From NCBI GenBank assembly GCA_039030175.1, contig JBCCER010000001.1, positions 1 through 64,000 on the forward strand: a stretch of 64,000 bases of DNA, given 5' to 3'. This document shows, in pieces, positions 34,454 to 43,215 of this stretch. How positions within the stretch are numbered: the stretch's first letter is position 1; every line of letters begins with the position of its first letter. Position numbers and translations under genes: made by a program. Source of the DNA: JANQGH01 sp039030175 (GTDB lineage: Bacteria; Pseudomonadota; Alphaproteobacteria; DSM-16000; Inquilinaceae). The notes under the pieces were generated by a model. The model worked only from the letters and a program-made list of their open reading frames with translations, searched no databases and was not told where the DNA came from.

Positions 34454-35452
34454 TCAGTCGAGAAAATCTGCCGTTCCCTGCCTTCTGCGATCAACGTGAA
34501 GGCGGGTAATGTCCGGCCTGGAATAGTGTCCAGCCACGTCGAAATTCTGGCGCTCTTCGCGCACCTTGGCATGGTCCAACTCAGCGATCAGCAACGCCTC
34601 GCGATTGGTCACCGGTTCGACAATCCAACTTCCATCTGGCGCGGCAATGCAAGAGCCGCCGTTGGCGAGGAATTCGTCCGACCCATCAAGGATCTCGTCC
34701 AGGCTGGGCGTGTCGCTGGGGACGTCGGATGGACGCATCAACCCCGAGATCGCGACAACGTATGACCTGCTCTCTTTGGCAATGACCGTCGGTAGGTCAA
34801 ACGTGTTGTGCAGGCCGCCGGGCCAAGCCGAGACATGAAGATCTTCCCCTTGAGCATACATCGCCGCTCGGACGAGGGGCATCCAGTTTTCGTAACAGTT
34901 TAGGCCGCCGACCCGGAACGCACCCAGATCGTGTACCCGCAGACCGTGTCCGTCGCCCGCGCCCCAGGCCAGCCGTTCCTCATACGTTGGCTGTAGCTTG
35001 CGATGTACGGAGCCGATATTGCCCGTGGGGTCGACATAAACCAATGTGCAGTAGAGCGTGTGTCCACCTCGATCCGGCGCTCGCTCCATACAGCCGAGAT
35101 AGACTGCGATTTGCCGCGAACGGGCTGCCTCTACGACAGCGTCAAGATCGCCGCGCTCGATGACAACGCCCTGGTCGAGATATCGGGCGTAGAGGGCTTT
35201 CTGCTTTGGGTCGTTGAAGCGTGCACCGTCCGTGCGCTCGATCCAAAACGGATAGCCCGGAACCAGCGCCTCACCAAAGCAAACCAGTTGGCACCCTTCG
35301 TCTGCCGCCCGATGAATCTGAGGCAGGACCTTGGTCAGCGTCTTCTCACGGTCCAGCCAAACCGGTGCGATTTGAGCCAGGCCAATGATCAGTTGATCTT
35401 GGTCGCGCCCGGCTTTGTGGGCGATGTTGGGTCTGATGATTTCCACTTCCAT
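34454..35452 (-). CDS. Nitrilase-family carbon-nitrogen hydrolase
   Basis: A 332-residue member of the nitrilase superfamily, probably branch 1. All three catalytic residues are in place: Glu in LVCFGEALVPGYPFW, Lys in SVHRKLQPTYEERLAW and Cys in VGGLNCYENWMPLVRAAM. The FGEALVPGYPFW and HRKLQPTYEER forms resemble true nitrilases and cyanide-handling enzymes rather than amidases. I start at ATG 35452, 26 bases after the monooxygenase stop. It is the last gene of the seven-gene TctC-to-nitrilase unit and would convert a nitrile to a carboxylate plus ammonia. Confidence 0.88.
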   Translation of the reverse strand: MEVEIIRPNIAHKAGRDQDQLIIGLAQIAPVWLDREKTLTKVLPQIHRAADEGCQLVCFGEALVPGYPFWIERTDGARFNDPKQKALYARYLDQGVVIERGDLDAVVEAARSRQIAVYLGCMERAPDRGGHTLYCTLVYVDPTGNIGSVHRKLQPTYEERLAWGAGDGHGLRVHDLGAFRVGGLNCYENWMPLVRAAMYAQGEDLHVSAWPGGLHNTFDLPTVIAKESRSYVVAISGLMRPSDVPSDTPSLDEILDGSDEFLANGGSCIAAPDGSWIVEPVTNREALLIAELDHAKVREERQNFDVAGHYSRPDITRLHVDRRRQGTADFLD

Positions 35453-35478
35453 CTCCAGCGGGCAGCCTAGTTCCAGCG

Positions 35479-36948
35479 CTATCTGGTCGCGTGTAGCGCG
35501 GTCAGCTCCTCGGCGTCCTGCCATTCGTCACCGAGCAGTTCGGGCGTATCATAGGCCTGGAGATTCTCAAAATGCTGCGCCCTGTCTTCGACGAACAAGG
35601 ACCGTGCGATGCCTCGTGCCAATCGTTCTGCGCCTTCGCTGACGGCCGGAATGTCGCCGGACAGCTTGCCGTGGCTCAGTGTTGCCGGGAAGTTGAAGCA
35701 ATGGAGATGGTTAAGGGCCGGGCAGACACCCGCCACGCGCTCGCGGAACTCGAAGACAGGCCCCAGATCTGGGAAGGCGGTCAGTTCTTCATTCTCTTCG
35801 TCGGCGGGCGGTGTGTAACGGTCCGACCATAGCCGGATATGGGGCGCGAACTCGTTCAGTTCCGACCGCAGCGACAGATCCGCCAAGAAGCCGGTGCCGA
35901 AGATGATGAAATCGAAATCGAACCGTCCTTTCGGCGTCGCGGCGACAAGGGCGCCATCGACCTCCCCCAGGCTCGTAATGGGGCAACCGAAATGAAACCG
36001 GGCATTGGGGTGGCGCGAGACGCGCAGCGTGCTCTCGCGCGGCGGTGGAGTTTGCTCCTTGAAGGCATAGTCTAGGAACCGCCATTTCCATTCGTCCGGC
36101 AGACCGACGAACCCATGGACGACTCCCTGGCTGCCGATGCCGGTCATCTTATTGATGCGGGGCATGGATTTGCGCCGGATCAGCATGTCTAGGCTTGCTG
36201 CACCGGCCTCCAGCGCTTCGCCGGCATTGTCCATCGCCGATGCGCCCGCGCCGATCACTGCCACGCGTTTGCCGGCAAGACCGTCGAAATCGATATTGTC
36301 AGCCGAATGAGCCCAGAACCGCCTGTCAATCTTGTGTACGAAGGCAGGCAGATACGGGCCGCCCAAACCGTCGCGACCGGTGGCTAGGACAATACGGCGT
36401 GCTGCAATCATTTTGCCCAATCCGGCGTCTGGATTCAGGGCCAAGTCGAACATTCCATCCGGCCGACTCGTAATCGCAGTAACTTCGACACCATTGTGGA
36501 CTGGCAAATCGAGCGCGCGACGATACCAGACCAAATACTCCATCCATTGCGGCCGAGGGATCTTGCCAAGGCGATCCCAAGCCTGCTTACCGAATTGGGC
36601 TTCAAACCATGCGCGAAACGTCAACGCTGGAAGGCCAAGCGCAGGCCCAGTTAGTGTCTTTGGCGAGCGTAGCGTTTCCATCCGGGCATAGGTGATCCAT
36701 GGTCCCTCTAATCCCTCTCGGGCGCGATCCAGGATGGCGATATTGTCGAGCCCGACCCGTTTTAGGGCGCCTGCGGCCGCGAGGCCGCACATTCCGCCGC
36801 CGACGATGATTACATCCCAAACGCGTTGGCCTTCCGCATAGCGCGGCGGGCACCACGATTTTGCTGGATAGTCCAGCCACTCCAGATCCTGCCGAAGGCG
36901 CTGCTCCAGCCCGTCAAGACCTATAGGCTCGTCCGCCTGGCGAGTCAT
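35479..36948 (-). CDS. FAD/NAD(P)-binding monooxygenase-like flavoprotein
   Basis: A 489-residue flavoprotein with two dinucleotide-binding motifs: VIIVGGGMCGLAAAGALKRV (FAD) and VAVIGAGASAMDNAGEALEA (NAD(P)H). Between them FWAHSADNIDFDGLAGKRV resembles the fingerprint of flavin-containing and Baeyer-Villiger monooxygenases, in altered form. The late FIIFGTGFLADL is also typical. It probably hydroxylates or oxidises N- or S-containing compounds. Its start overlaps the LysR stop (ATGA), and the nitrilase follows 26 bases after it, suggesting consecutive steps in one pathway. Confidence 0.85.
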   Translation of the reverse strand: MTRQADEPIGLDGLEQRLRQDLEWLDYPAKSWCPPRYAEGQRVWDVIIVGGGMCGLAAAGALKRVGLDNIAILDRAREGLEGPWITYARMETLRSPKTLTGPALGLPALTFRAWFEAQFGKQAWDRLGKIPRPQWMEYLVWYRRALDLPVHNGVEVTAITSRPDGMFDLALNPDAGLGKMIAARRIVLATGRDGLGGPYLPAFVHKIDRRFWAHSADNIDFDGLAGKRVAVIGAGASAMDNAGEALEAGAASLDMLIRRKSMPRINKMTGIGSQGVVHGFVGLPDEWKWRFLDYAFKEQTPPPRESTLRVSRHPNARFHFGCPITSLGEVDGALVAATPKGRFDFDFIIFGTGFLADLSLRSELNEFAPHIRLWSDRYTPPADEENEELTAFPDLGPVFEFRERVAGVCPALNHLHCFNFPATLSHGKLSGDIPAVSEGAERLARGIARSLFVEDRAQHFENLQAYDTPELLGDEWQDAEELTALHATR

Positions 36949-37925
36949 TCCAGCGCCCCACCGACCAGATCTTCAGCGATGTCAGGGCCGTAGACCGCAT
37001 CGCCCAGCACGTCGACAGCTCTAGGATCCAGTTTTCGCATATCGGGCATCGCTTCATGCAAGGCATCGGACATCGCCTCGATCAGCGCGAGAGCCGAGGG
37101 CGTCGGCGGCTTGGCGACCGGTGTCAACACACCCCACAGAAAGGGGATGTGGTGGTTGATTGGCCGCGCAACGATGCCGTCGATGGGCACGGAAATCGCG
37201 GTCATCCGTTCGACCAGCGCAACGCCCAATCCTTGCCGCGCCGCGATCATGGCGTAGATGCTGCCATTGGTTTCTAAACGCCGGGCTGGTTCGACGCCGG
37301 CTGCGGACAAGGCGCGGTCAACCCGACGGCGCAACCGGTAAGGGTTCGTCATGGTGATCACCCGCCGGTCAGCCAGTTGTTCCAAGGCCACGATAGGCGC
37401 CTTGGCCAGCGGATCGTCAGCTCTCAACACCGCGACGGAACCCGCGTCGACTACCCAATGCAATTTCAGTCCGGGATGGTCGATCGGCAAGCTAGCAAGA
37501 CCAACGTCAATAGTCAGATCCAGGACCGACCGGATGATCTCCTCCGCTGACGTGCTACGCATTGAGACCTGGGCTGGCAATGTTGGGAGCCGGGCCAGCG
37601 CGGCCGGTACCAGACTCGTTGCCAGCGCCGGTATGGCGGCGACGCGCAAAGCCCGCTCCTCCGCGCGCGCGATCTCTGCAGCCCGTTCCTTGATGCGCCC
37701 CAGTCCGATCAATGACCGCTCTACTTCTTCATGCAGTTGCAGCGCCCTGCTGGTGGGTGTCACCCTCGGGCCCGTCCGATCGAACAAGGTAAAGCCAACA
37801 CTGGTCTCAAGATCCTTGATCAACCGCGTGACTGCAGGCTGGGACCGGTCAAGCAGACGGGCGGCGCCGGTGATGCTGCCGGCTGACATGACGGCTGAGA
37901 AGGCTTCCAGTTGGCGCAAATTCAT
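36945..37925 (-). CDS. LysR-family transcriptional regulator
   Basis: A 326-residue LysR regulator from ATG 37925. The N-terminal winged helix-turn-helix is standard: NLRQLEAFSAVMSAGSITGA, AARLLDRSQPAVTRLIKDLE, TLFDRTGPRVTPTSRAL. The rest is the periplasmic-binding-protein-like effector domain (RALRVAAIPALATSLVPAAL). It is encoded in the same direction as the genes around it, 11 bases after the HIT gene and overlapping the monooxygenase start. It probably controls this operon in response to a substrate. Confidence 0.93.
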   Translation of the reverse strand: MNLRQLEAFSAVMSAGSITGAARLLDRSQPAVTRLIKDLETSVGFTLFDRTGPRVTPTSRALQLHEEVERSLIGLGRIKERAAEIARAEERALRVAAIPALATSLVPAALARLPTLPAQVSMRSTSAEEIIRSVLDLTIDVGLASLPIDHPGLKLHWVVDAGSVAVLRADDPLAKAPIVALEQLADRRVITMTNPYRLRRRVDRALSAAGVEPARRLETNGSIYAMIAARQGLGVALVERMTAISVPIDGIVARPINHHIPFLWGVLTPVAKPPTPSALALIEAMSDALHEAMPDMRKLDPRAVDVLGDAVYGPDIAEDLVGGALE

Positions 37926-37936
37926 GATCTCAAACC

Positions 37937-38401
37937 CTATAACCTGTCGACACCGGAATCGACATGGTGGCCGATGGGCGTGAAGGGCGCTTGGGCTGAA
38001 AAGGCCTTCTGCAGAATGTGCTGGCGATCTGCAAAAGCTTGACGGTCGGTCCAATGTTCATAGGGGCGCGACCAGACAACCTTCGGCCAAGCCGCATCGT
38101 CGGTTCGGCGTCCCACCACATGGATGTGCATTTGCGGCGCGCGGTTGCCGATATCGGCGACGTTGATCCGGTTTGCCTCGAACAGGTCGCGCAGTATCTT
38201 TGCCGATATCGTGACCTCATCCATCATGGTTGCGCGGTCATTTGCCTCAAGGTCCCACAACTCCTCCACGCCGTTTAGGCGCGGCACCACCAGCAGCCAT
38301 GGGTAACGGTGATCGTCCATCACAAGGACGCGGCAAAGCGGCAGATCGCCGACAGGCAAAGTTGCCGTGACCAACCTGGGATTGAGGATGAATTCTGCCA
38401 T
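37937..38401 (-). CDS. HIT domain protein, QxHxH variant
   Basis: A 154-residue HIT-superfamily protein, nucleotide hydrolase or transferase fold: LPLCRVLVMDDHRYPWLLVV, PRLNGVEELWDLEAND, and the active-site strand NRAPQMHIHVVGRRTDDAAW. The first His of the usual HxHxH triad is Gln, which is normal for this subgroup with the DDAAWP extension. The nucleophilic middle His is kept. It lies three bases after tctA and 11 bases before the LysR gene. Its substrate and its reason for being in this operon are unknown. Confidence 0.88.
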   Translation of the reverse strand: MAEFILNPRLVTATLPVGDLPLCRVLVMDDHRYPWLLVVPRLNGVEELWDLEANDRATMMDEVTISAKILRDLFEANRINVADIGNRAPQMHIHVVGRRTDDAAWPKVVWSRPYEHWTDRQAFADRQHILQKAFSAQAPFTPIGHHVDSGVDRL

Positions 38402-38404
38402 CGG

Positions 38405-39901
38405 TTAGGTCTCGGCGTGCCGGCGGCGGGCGAGAAAGGCGCGCACAACCGGGTAGATCAGTACGATTGCAGTCAGCAAGATCACGACCCAGCTGACCAG
38501 CGAGGAAAACAGCGCGGTCCAATCGCCGCCGGAGATCAAAAGCGCCAGACGGAATTGCTGTTCTGCCAGGCTTCCTAAAATCAGGCCCAAGATGACTGGC
38601 GCGAGTGGAATACCGACCCGGTCCAACACATAGCCGAGCGCTCCGAAGACCAGCATCAGCCAGACCTCGAAGATTGAGTTGTTTAAGGTGTAGATGCCGA
38701 CAACCGCGAGCGAGATGATCAAGGGCGACAAGAGTATTGGCGGCACGCGTAGGACCTGGGCGAAGACCCGCGCGGCAAAGGCGCCGCCGAAAGCGAACAG
38801 CAACGCGCCCGTTAACAGCATTTGGATCATGAAGCCGTATACGATGAGGCCGTTCTCACGGAACAACTGAGGTCCCGGTTGCAGGCCATGGACCAATAAT
38901 CCCGCCAGGATCACGGCGGCGACACCGCTGCCGGGAATGCCGAGCGTTAGGGCTGGGATCATTGCGGCGGCATTGTCTGCATTGTTCCCGCATTCGGCCG
39001 CTGCAACGCCCTGGGGATTGCCTTTACCGAAACTCTCCGGCTCTTTCGAGGCACGCCGTGTTTCGTTGTAAGCGATAAACGCTGCCATGGACCCGCCCGT
39101 TCCCGGCAAGATGCCGACGATGACACCGATGACACCGGCGCGGATCCAGGTCGGGATGAACCGCGGAATCTCTCGCCAAATGCTGGAACCGCGCGACATC
39201 CGCAGATCGTCCGCGCTCATCCCGCGCTTCAATCCACGTTCGGCCATATGAACTGCAGGGGGGATTGCGTAGAGCCCCGTCAGGACGACCAGCAGTTCCA
39301 ACCCATCGAGTAGATATCGATTGTCAAAGGTAAAGCGCTCGTGGCCGGACACCGTGTCGATGCCTACCATACTGAGCAGCAAACCGATGCCGGCGGCGAC
39401 AAATCCCTTCACTGGATCGCGGCCGAGCAGAACGGCAATACTGCTGAGGCCGAACAGAGCGACCCAGAAATACTCCGCTGGGCCGAACAGCAAGGTGACC
39501 TTGACCAATTGCGGCGCGATGGTGATCAGCGCGATGGCGGAAATGATGCTGCCGATCGCCGACGACCAGCAGGCGATTTTCAGCGCGTAGCCAGCCTTGC
39601 CCTGTTGGGCCAGCGGGTTGCCGTCGAAGGTGGTAACGATCGACGGCGGTGTGCCGGGGATCTTCAACAGAATCGCTGGGATCGCCCCGCCATACATGGC
39701 GCCATTGTAGATCCCGGCCATCATGCCTAACGCCACCAGGGGCGTCATCGAGAAGGTCAGAGGGATCAGGATCGCGATGGTCATGGTGGCCGTCAGGCCG
39801 GGCAAGGCGCCAGCGACCATGCCCATCAGCGTGCCGAGAATGATCGCGATCAGATTTTGCAGCCGCAGCACTTCGATCAGGGCATCAAGGAATAGATCCA
39901 C
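38405..39901 (-). CDS. tctA: Tripartite tricarboxylate transporter large permease (TctA)
   Basis: A 498-residue inner-membrane protein with about 12 helices. TctA signatures are present: LGTLMGMVAGALPGLTATMT, GAMYGGAIPAILLKIPGTPP, GILPGTGGSMAAFIAYNETR and NNADNAAAMIPALTLGIPGS. With TctB and the binding protein TctC it imports a carboxylate using an ion gradient. It is encoded between tctB (12 bases upstream) and the HIT gene. Confidence 0.95.
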   Translation of the reverse strand: MDLFLDALIEVLRLQNLIAIILGTLMGMVAGALPGLTATMTIAILIPLTFSMTPLVALGMMAGIYNGAMYGGAIPAILLKIPGTPPSIVTTFDGNPLAQQGKAGYALKIACWSSAIGSIISAIALITIAPQLVKVTLLFGPAEYFWVALFGLSSIAVLLGRDPVKGFVAAGIGLLLSMVGIDTVSGHERFTFDNRYLLDGLELLVVLTGLYAIPPAVHMAERGLKRGMSADDLRMSRGSSIWREIPRFIPTWIRAGVIGVIVGILPGTGGSMAAFIAYNETRRASKEPESFGKGNPQGVAAAECGNNADNAAAMIPALTLGIPGSGVAAVILAGLLVHGLQPGPQLFRENGLIVYGFMIQMLLTGALLFAFGGAFAARVFAQVLRVPPILLSPLIISLAVVGIYTLNNSIFEVWLMLVFGALGYVLDRVGIPLAPVILGLILGSLAEQQFRLALLISGGDWTALFSSLVSWVVILLTAIVLIYPVVRAFLARRRHAET

Positions 39902-39913
39902 CGATACGTCCCC

Positions 39914-40363
39914 TCAGAGACCGACCACGATATCGGCCGGCAGCCGCCGCTCGAACACGGTGATGAATACGACATAGATGATCACATCGAAGGCTAGCGC
40001 GATGGCTATAGCAACCAAGGGACGGCGATAGCCCAGCACGAATGCGAGCACCGGAATGAAGATAAGCGTCGAGGTAAAGTAGCCGATCGATTGGACCCCG
40101 AGCACGTAGACAGGCAGGGCAATGACCGCGATGGCCCAGCGCCCTAGATGCTCGAACATCTTCCAGGCCGGGTCACCGTCGCCGCGTCCCAGGGCCAGGT
40201 AGGCGCGCACGCCCATGGCCAGCGTCACGAAGGCGGTAAACCCGATGATCATGCGCGGGAACAGTCGCGCCTGGGCTGGAATGTCGGCGAGCGATATCCA
40301 ACCCGCGATCAGCAGCGCCAAGAACCCGGCGCAGAACGCGATCTCGACCTGCTTTTGGGGCAT
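39914..40363 (-). CDS. tctB: Tripartite tricarboxylate transporter small permease (TctB)
   Basis: A 149-residue membrane protein with four predicted helices (EIAFCAGFLALLIAGWISLA, MIIGFTAFVTLAMGVRAYLA, WAIAVIALPVYVLGVQSIGY, VAIAIALAFDVIIYVVFITV region). The PAQARLFPRMI segment after the first helix is the usual TctB family feature. It lies between tctC and tctA. Confidence 0.9.
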   Translation of the reverse strand: MPQKQVEIAFCAGFLALLIAGWISLADIPAQARLFPRMIIGFTAFVTLAMGVRAYLALGRGDGDPAWKMFEHLGRWAIAVIALPVYVLGVQSIGYFTSTLIFIPVLAFVLGYRRPLVAIAIALAFDVIIYVVFITVFERRLPADIVVGL

Positions 40364-40432
40364 CTCTCTATCTCAGGCGCAATGATTGGGCAGCGCCATC
40401 CCCCAATGGCGCCACCCTCTCATCGCCAGCGC

Positions 40433-41392
40433 TTATTCGCGCCAAGGGGTCTCCGACCAAACGACCGCCAAATCGGCATCGGTGCTGGTCAGAAAAGCGG
40501 CGTATTCCGGTGCCGCCATATAGTCGAGCGGTATGTTGGCGGCTTCGGCGGCGGCCACATAGTCAGGGTTGGCGAGCGCAGCACCGATGGCCGCTGACAA
40601 GGTCGCGATGACCTCGTCGGAGAGGCCAGCGGGTCCGGCGATGCCCCGTGACGAGCCGCCCAAGACCTCGATGCCCTGCTCGATAAAGGTCGGAACGTCC
40701 GGTGCCATCGGGCTGCGCTCGCTGGACATCACGCCCAGAATGCGCAGTTGGCCTTCCTGGGCAAACTCGATGCCCTCGGAGAGATTGAAGGCGCCGAGCG
40801 GAATGTGCCCTCCCAGCAGCGCGGTGCGCATCGGAGCGGTGGAACCGAATGGCACGTGGCTGAAGGCAGAACCGGTTTCTTGTTGAACCACCAAAAGTGC
40901 CAGATGTTCGGATGAACCAACCGATCCAGTCGTGCCGATCGGCAGCGCACCCGGATTTTCGACCGCAAAGTCGATGACATCCTGCAAGGTCTCGAACTCG
41001 CTGTCTGAGCGCACGGCCCAGATGCCCGGGTCGGTTACCAAATTAGCGATCGGGGTGAAGCTATTGACGTCGTACCGCGTGTCGCGCTCGAAGGAATAGG
41101 CGAAGATCGCCGGCACATTGATGAACCCGATCGTATAACCATCAGGATCCGACTCGGCGAGTTCGGTAAAGCCGATCTCTCCGCCAGCGCCTGGCGTGTT
41201 GACCACGGTGATCGTGGTGCCCAGTTCTTCCTCGATGTAAGGCTGAATTGCCCGCGCGGCGACATCGGTCCCGCCGCCAGGCGAGAAGGCCACAATCAGA
41301 TCGATCGGCCCGTCAGGATAACTGTCTTGTGCCATTGCCGGCACGGCGATGATTGCGGCAAGCGATGCCGCCGCAAGGACCTTAACCCCCAT
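40433..41392 (-). CDS. tctC: Tripartite tricarboxylate transporter substrate-binding protein (TctC/Bug)
   Basis: A 319-residue periplasmic binding protein of the Bug family. The signal peptide ends AVPAMAQ. The mature part starts with the family pattern YPDGPIDLIVAFSPGGGTDV, then VVNTPGAGGEIGFTELAESD and DGYTIGFINVPAIF. Bug proteins bind carboxylates or related small molecules through two conserved water-binding loops, the first of which is the FSPGGGTD region. It is the first gene of the operon with tctBA, HIT, LysR, monooxygenase and nitrilase. Confidence 0.94.
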   Translation of the reverse strand: MGVKVLAAASLAAIIAVPAMAQDSYPDGPIDLIVAFSPGGGTDVAARAIQPYIEEELGTTITVVNTPGAGGEIGFTELAESDPDGYTIGFINVPAIFAYSFERDTRYDVNSFTPIANLVTDPGIWAVRSDSEFETLQDVIDFAVENPGALPIGTTGSVGSSEHLALLVVQQETGSAFSHVPFGSTAPMRTALLGGHIPLGAFNLSEGIEFAQEGQLRILGVMSSERSPMAPDVPTFIEQGIEVLGGSSRGIAGPAGLSDEVIATLSAAIGAALANPDYVAAAEAANIPLDYMAAPEYAAFLTSTDADLAVVWSETPWRE

Positions 41393-41515
41393 TTTCCACG
41401 CCCTCCTGATTGATTTGTTCAGGTGCCGATCTCGATGATCTCCACCATGTTAATGATCATTCAATAAGTGGATGATAGGTGCAAGAGTATTTGTAGATCT
41501 GATGACATTAGGCAC

Positions 41516-41546
41516 AAAAACGGCGGGCTGTTGAGATCAGCCCGCC
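41516..41546 (-). terminator. Rho-independent terminator of the lipoprotein gene
   Basis: On the minus strand GGCGGGCTG (41538-41546) pairs perfectly with CAGCCCGCC (41522-41530) around ATCTCAA and is followed by GTTTTTG. It lies about 22 bases after the lipoprotein stop. Confidence 0.9.
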
Positions 41547-41567
41547 GCCTTGGTTTGTCTTGCCGTT

Positions 41568-42086
41568 CTAGACCGAGCCGGGTTCGGTGGTTCGCCTGTA
41601 AACCGCCTCGATGGTGCGCCGCAGTTCGCCGTCAACAAACCGGTTATAGATAACCCGCAGCATGTCTCCGGGAAGGATCGTACGGTCATAGACTTGCCGC
41701 TCGACCCGACCATCGTCGTCGATACCGATTAAGGTAACGGTAAGGATGCCTTCATCGAACACTGCAACAGCGCCAACCCCTGGCGGTTCGTTAATTGCGC
41801 TCCAGCCGGCTTCGTTCGCCACAAAGTCAAGATTTCCTTCGCGTTGAATGATCGACCCGTCGAGCCCGACGCTGACGTTACGCCAACGAAGCATAATCCC
41901 GTCGTCCGGCTCGTCTTCGATCAATACGAAAGCGGCGCGGGGCGGCCCGTCGCTAACGCTCGTCGTCTCGCCTTCCCAATAGCCGTAGAATTCATCGATC
42001 GTCGGTAACTGAGGCTCGCTCGGCGTCGATTGGCACGCCGCCAGGACGGGGATCAGGATCAAAGCCAGTATGTGGGATAGGCGCAT
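41568..42086 (-). CDS. Putative lipoprotein, unknown function
   Basis: A 172-residue protein with a lipoprotein signal: hydrophobic SHILALILIPVLAACQS with the lipobox LAAC. The mature part looks like a small beta-barrel (FYGYWEGETTSVSDGPPRAA, GIMLRWRNVSVGLDG, GILTVTLIGIDDDGRVERQV) that resembles calycin-like or DUF-type lipid-anchored domains, but I cannot name a family. It is a single gene ended by a good terminator, just upstream and divergent from tRNA-Phe. Confidence 0.75.
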   Translation of the reverse strand: MRLSHILALILIPVLAACQSTPSEPQLPTIDEFYGYWEGETTSVSDGPPRAAFVLIEDEPDDGIMLRWRNVSVGLDGSIIQREGNLDFVANEAGWSAINEPPGVGAVAVFDEGILTVTLIGIDDDGRVERQVYDRTILPGDMLRVIYNRFVDGELRRTIEAVYRRTTEPGSV

Positions 42087-42284
42087 CGCGTCGCGCTCCG
42101 GAATCGGTTACGGGATTGTGACTTGCCCAGCATGCCGTGCGGGCTCGCCCGCGTCCATGCTCTTGGTCGAAAATCGCGCCAGACTCTACCAGACGCGGTG
42201 CCCGCAACTCCGTTCTGGACAACGACCTGGCCATTCCCTATACACCAGCCCGCGCCTCTCATCGGCGCCGCGCAATCAGCGCCA

Positions 42285-42360
<76 letters not shown>

Positions 42361-42389
42361 TCTCTTGCCTGAGATTGACCCTCAGCCGA

Positions 42390-43097
42390 CTAGCTCTCGT
42401 CAGAAGATCCATTGCCTTGCAGCCAGCGGCTCACAAGCCCTGCAACGACACCTCCAATGATCGGTGCCAGCCAAAACAGCCATAGTTGGCTGAGATAGAT
42501 GCCGCCTGCAAATAGGGCCGGGCCTGTGGACCGCGCGGGATTGACGGATGTGTTGGTCACCGGGATCGAGATCAGGTGGATGAGGGTCAGTCCAAGACCA
42601 ATGGCGATTGGCGCAAAGCCGGCGGGAACCCTCGGGTGAGTCGCCCCGACGATGATCAGAAGGAAGAAGAAGGTCATCACCGCTTCCATGACGAAGCCGG
42701 ATCTCATGTCATAGCCACCTGGGGAACCGTCGCCGAACGCATTGGAGGCATAGGTTGCCGTTGCAACGTCGAAGCCCTCAGTCCCAGTCGCTATCACGTG
42801 GAGAATGGCGACTGCCGCAATGGCCCCTAAAACCTGAACAACAATGTATGGAATAGCATCAGCCGCTGAATGCCGGCCCGCGGCGACCAGACCGAGTGTT
42901 ACGGCAGGGTTGAAGTGGCCTCCGGAGATCCCTCCAACCGCGTAGGCCATGGTCAACACGGTCAGACCGAAAGCCAGCGCGACCCCAAGCAAGCCGATAC
43001 CGACATCTGGAAACGCCGCGGCATACATTGCGGCCCCGCAGCCGCCAAGCACGAGCCAAAGGGTGCCCAGGAACTCCGCAGCCAACCGTCTGGACAT
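42390..43097 (-). CDS. aqpZ: Aquaporin (AqpZ-like, MIP family)
   Basis: A 235-residue channel with six helices and both pore half-helices: GGHFNPAVTLGLVAAG (first NPA) and TNTSVNPARSTGPALFAGG (second NPA, with the Arg of the selectivity filter). The N-terminal RLAAEFLGTLWLVLGGCGAA is typical of AqpZ. Narrow-filter residues and the absence of long glycerol-facilitator loops favour water transport. It is a single gene following tRNA-Phe on the opposite strand. Confidence 0.92.
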   Translation of the reverse strand: MSRRLAAEFLGTLWLVLGGCGAAMYAAAFPDVGIGLLGVALAFGLTVLTMAYAVGGISGGHFNPAVTLGLVAAGRHSAADAIPYIVVQVLGAIAAVAILHVIATGTEGFDVATATYASNAFGDGSPGGYDMRSGFVMEAVMTFFFLLIIVGATHPRVPAGFAPIAIGLGLTLIHLISIPVTNTSVNPARSTGPALFAGGIYLSQLWLFWLAPIIGGVVAGLVSRWLQGNGSSDES

Positions 43098-43215
43098 TGT
43101 GACGCTCCGTTTCCGACTCAGATATGAAACAGCCTCTCGTTTTGCACGAAAACGTCAAGAGGTTTCATTCTTAAATCTATCGTGACGCCGATGTCCCCGC
43201 AGGATCGTTTTGGCA

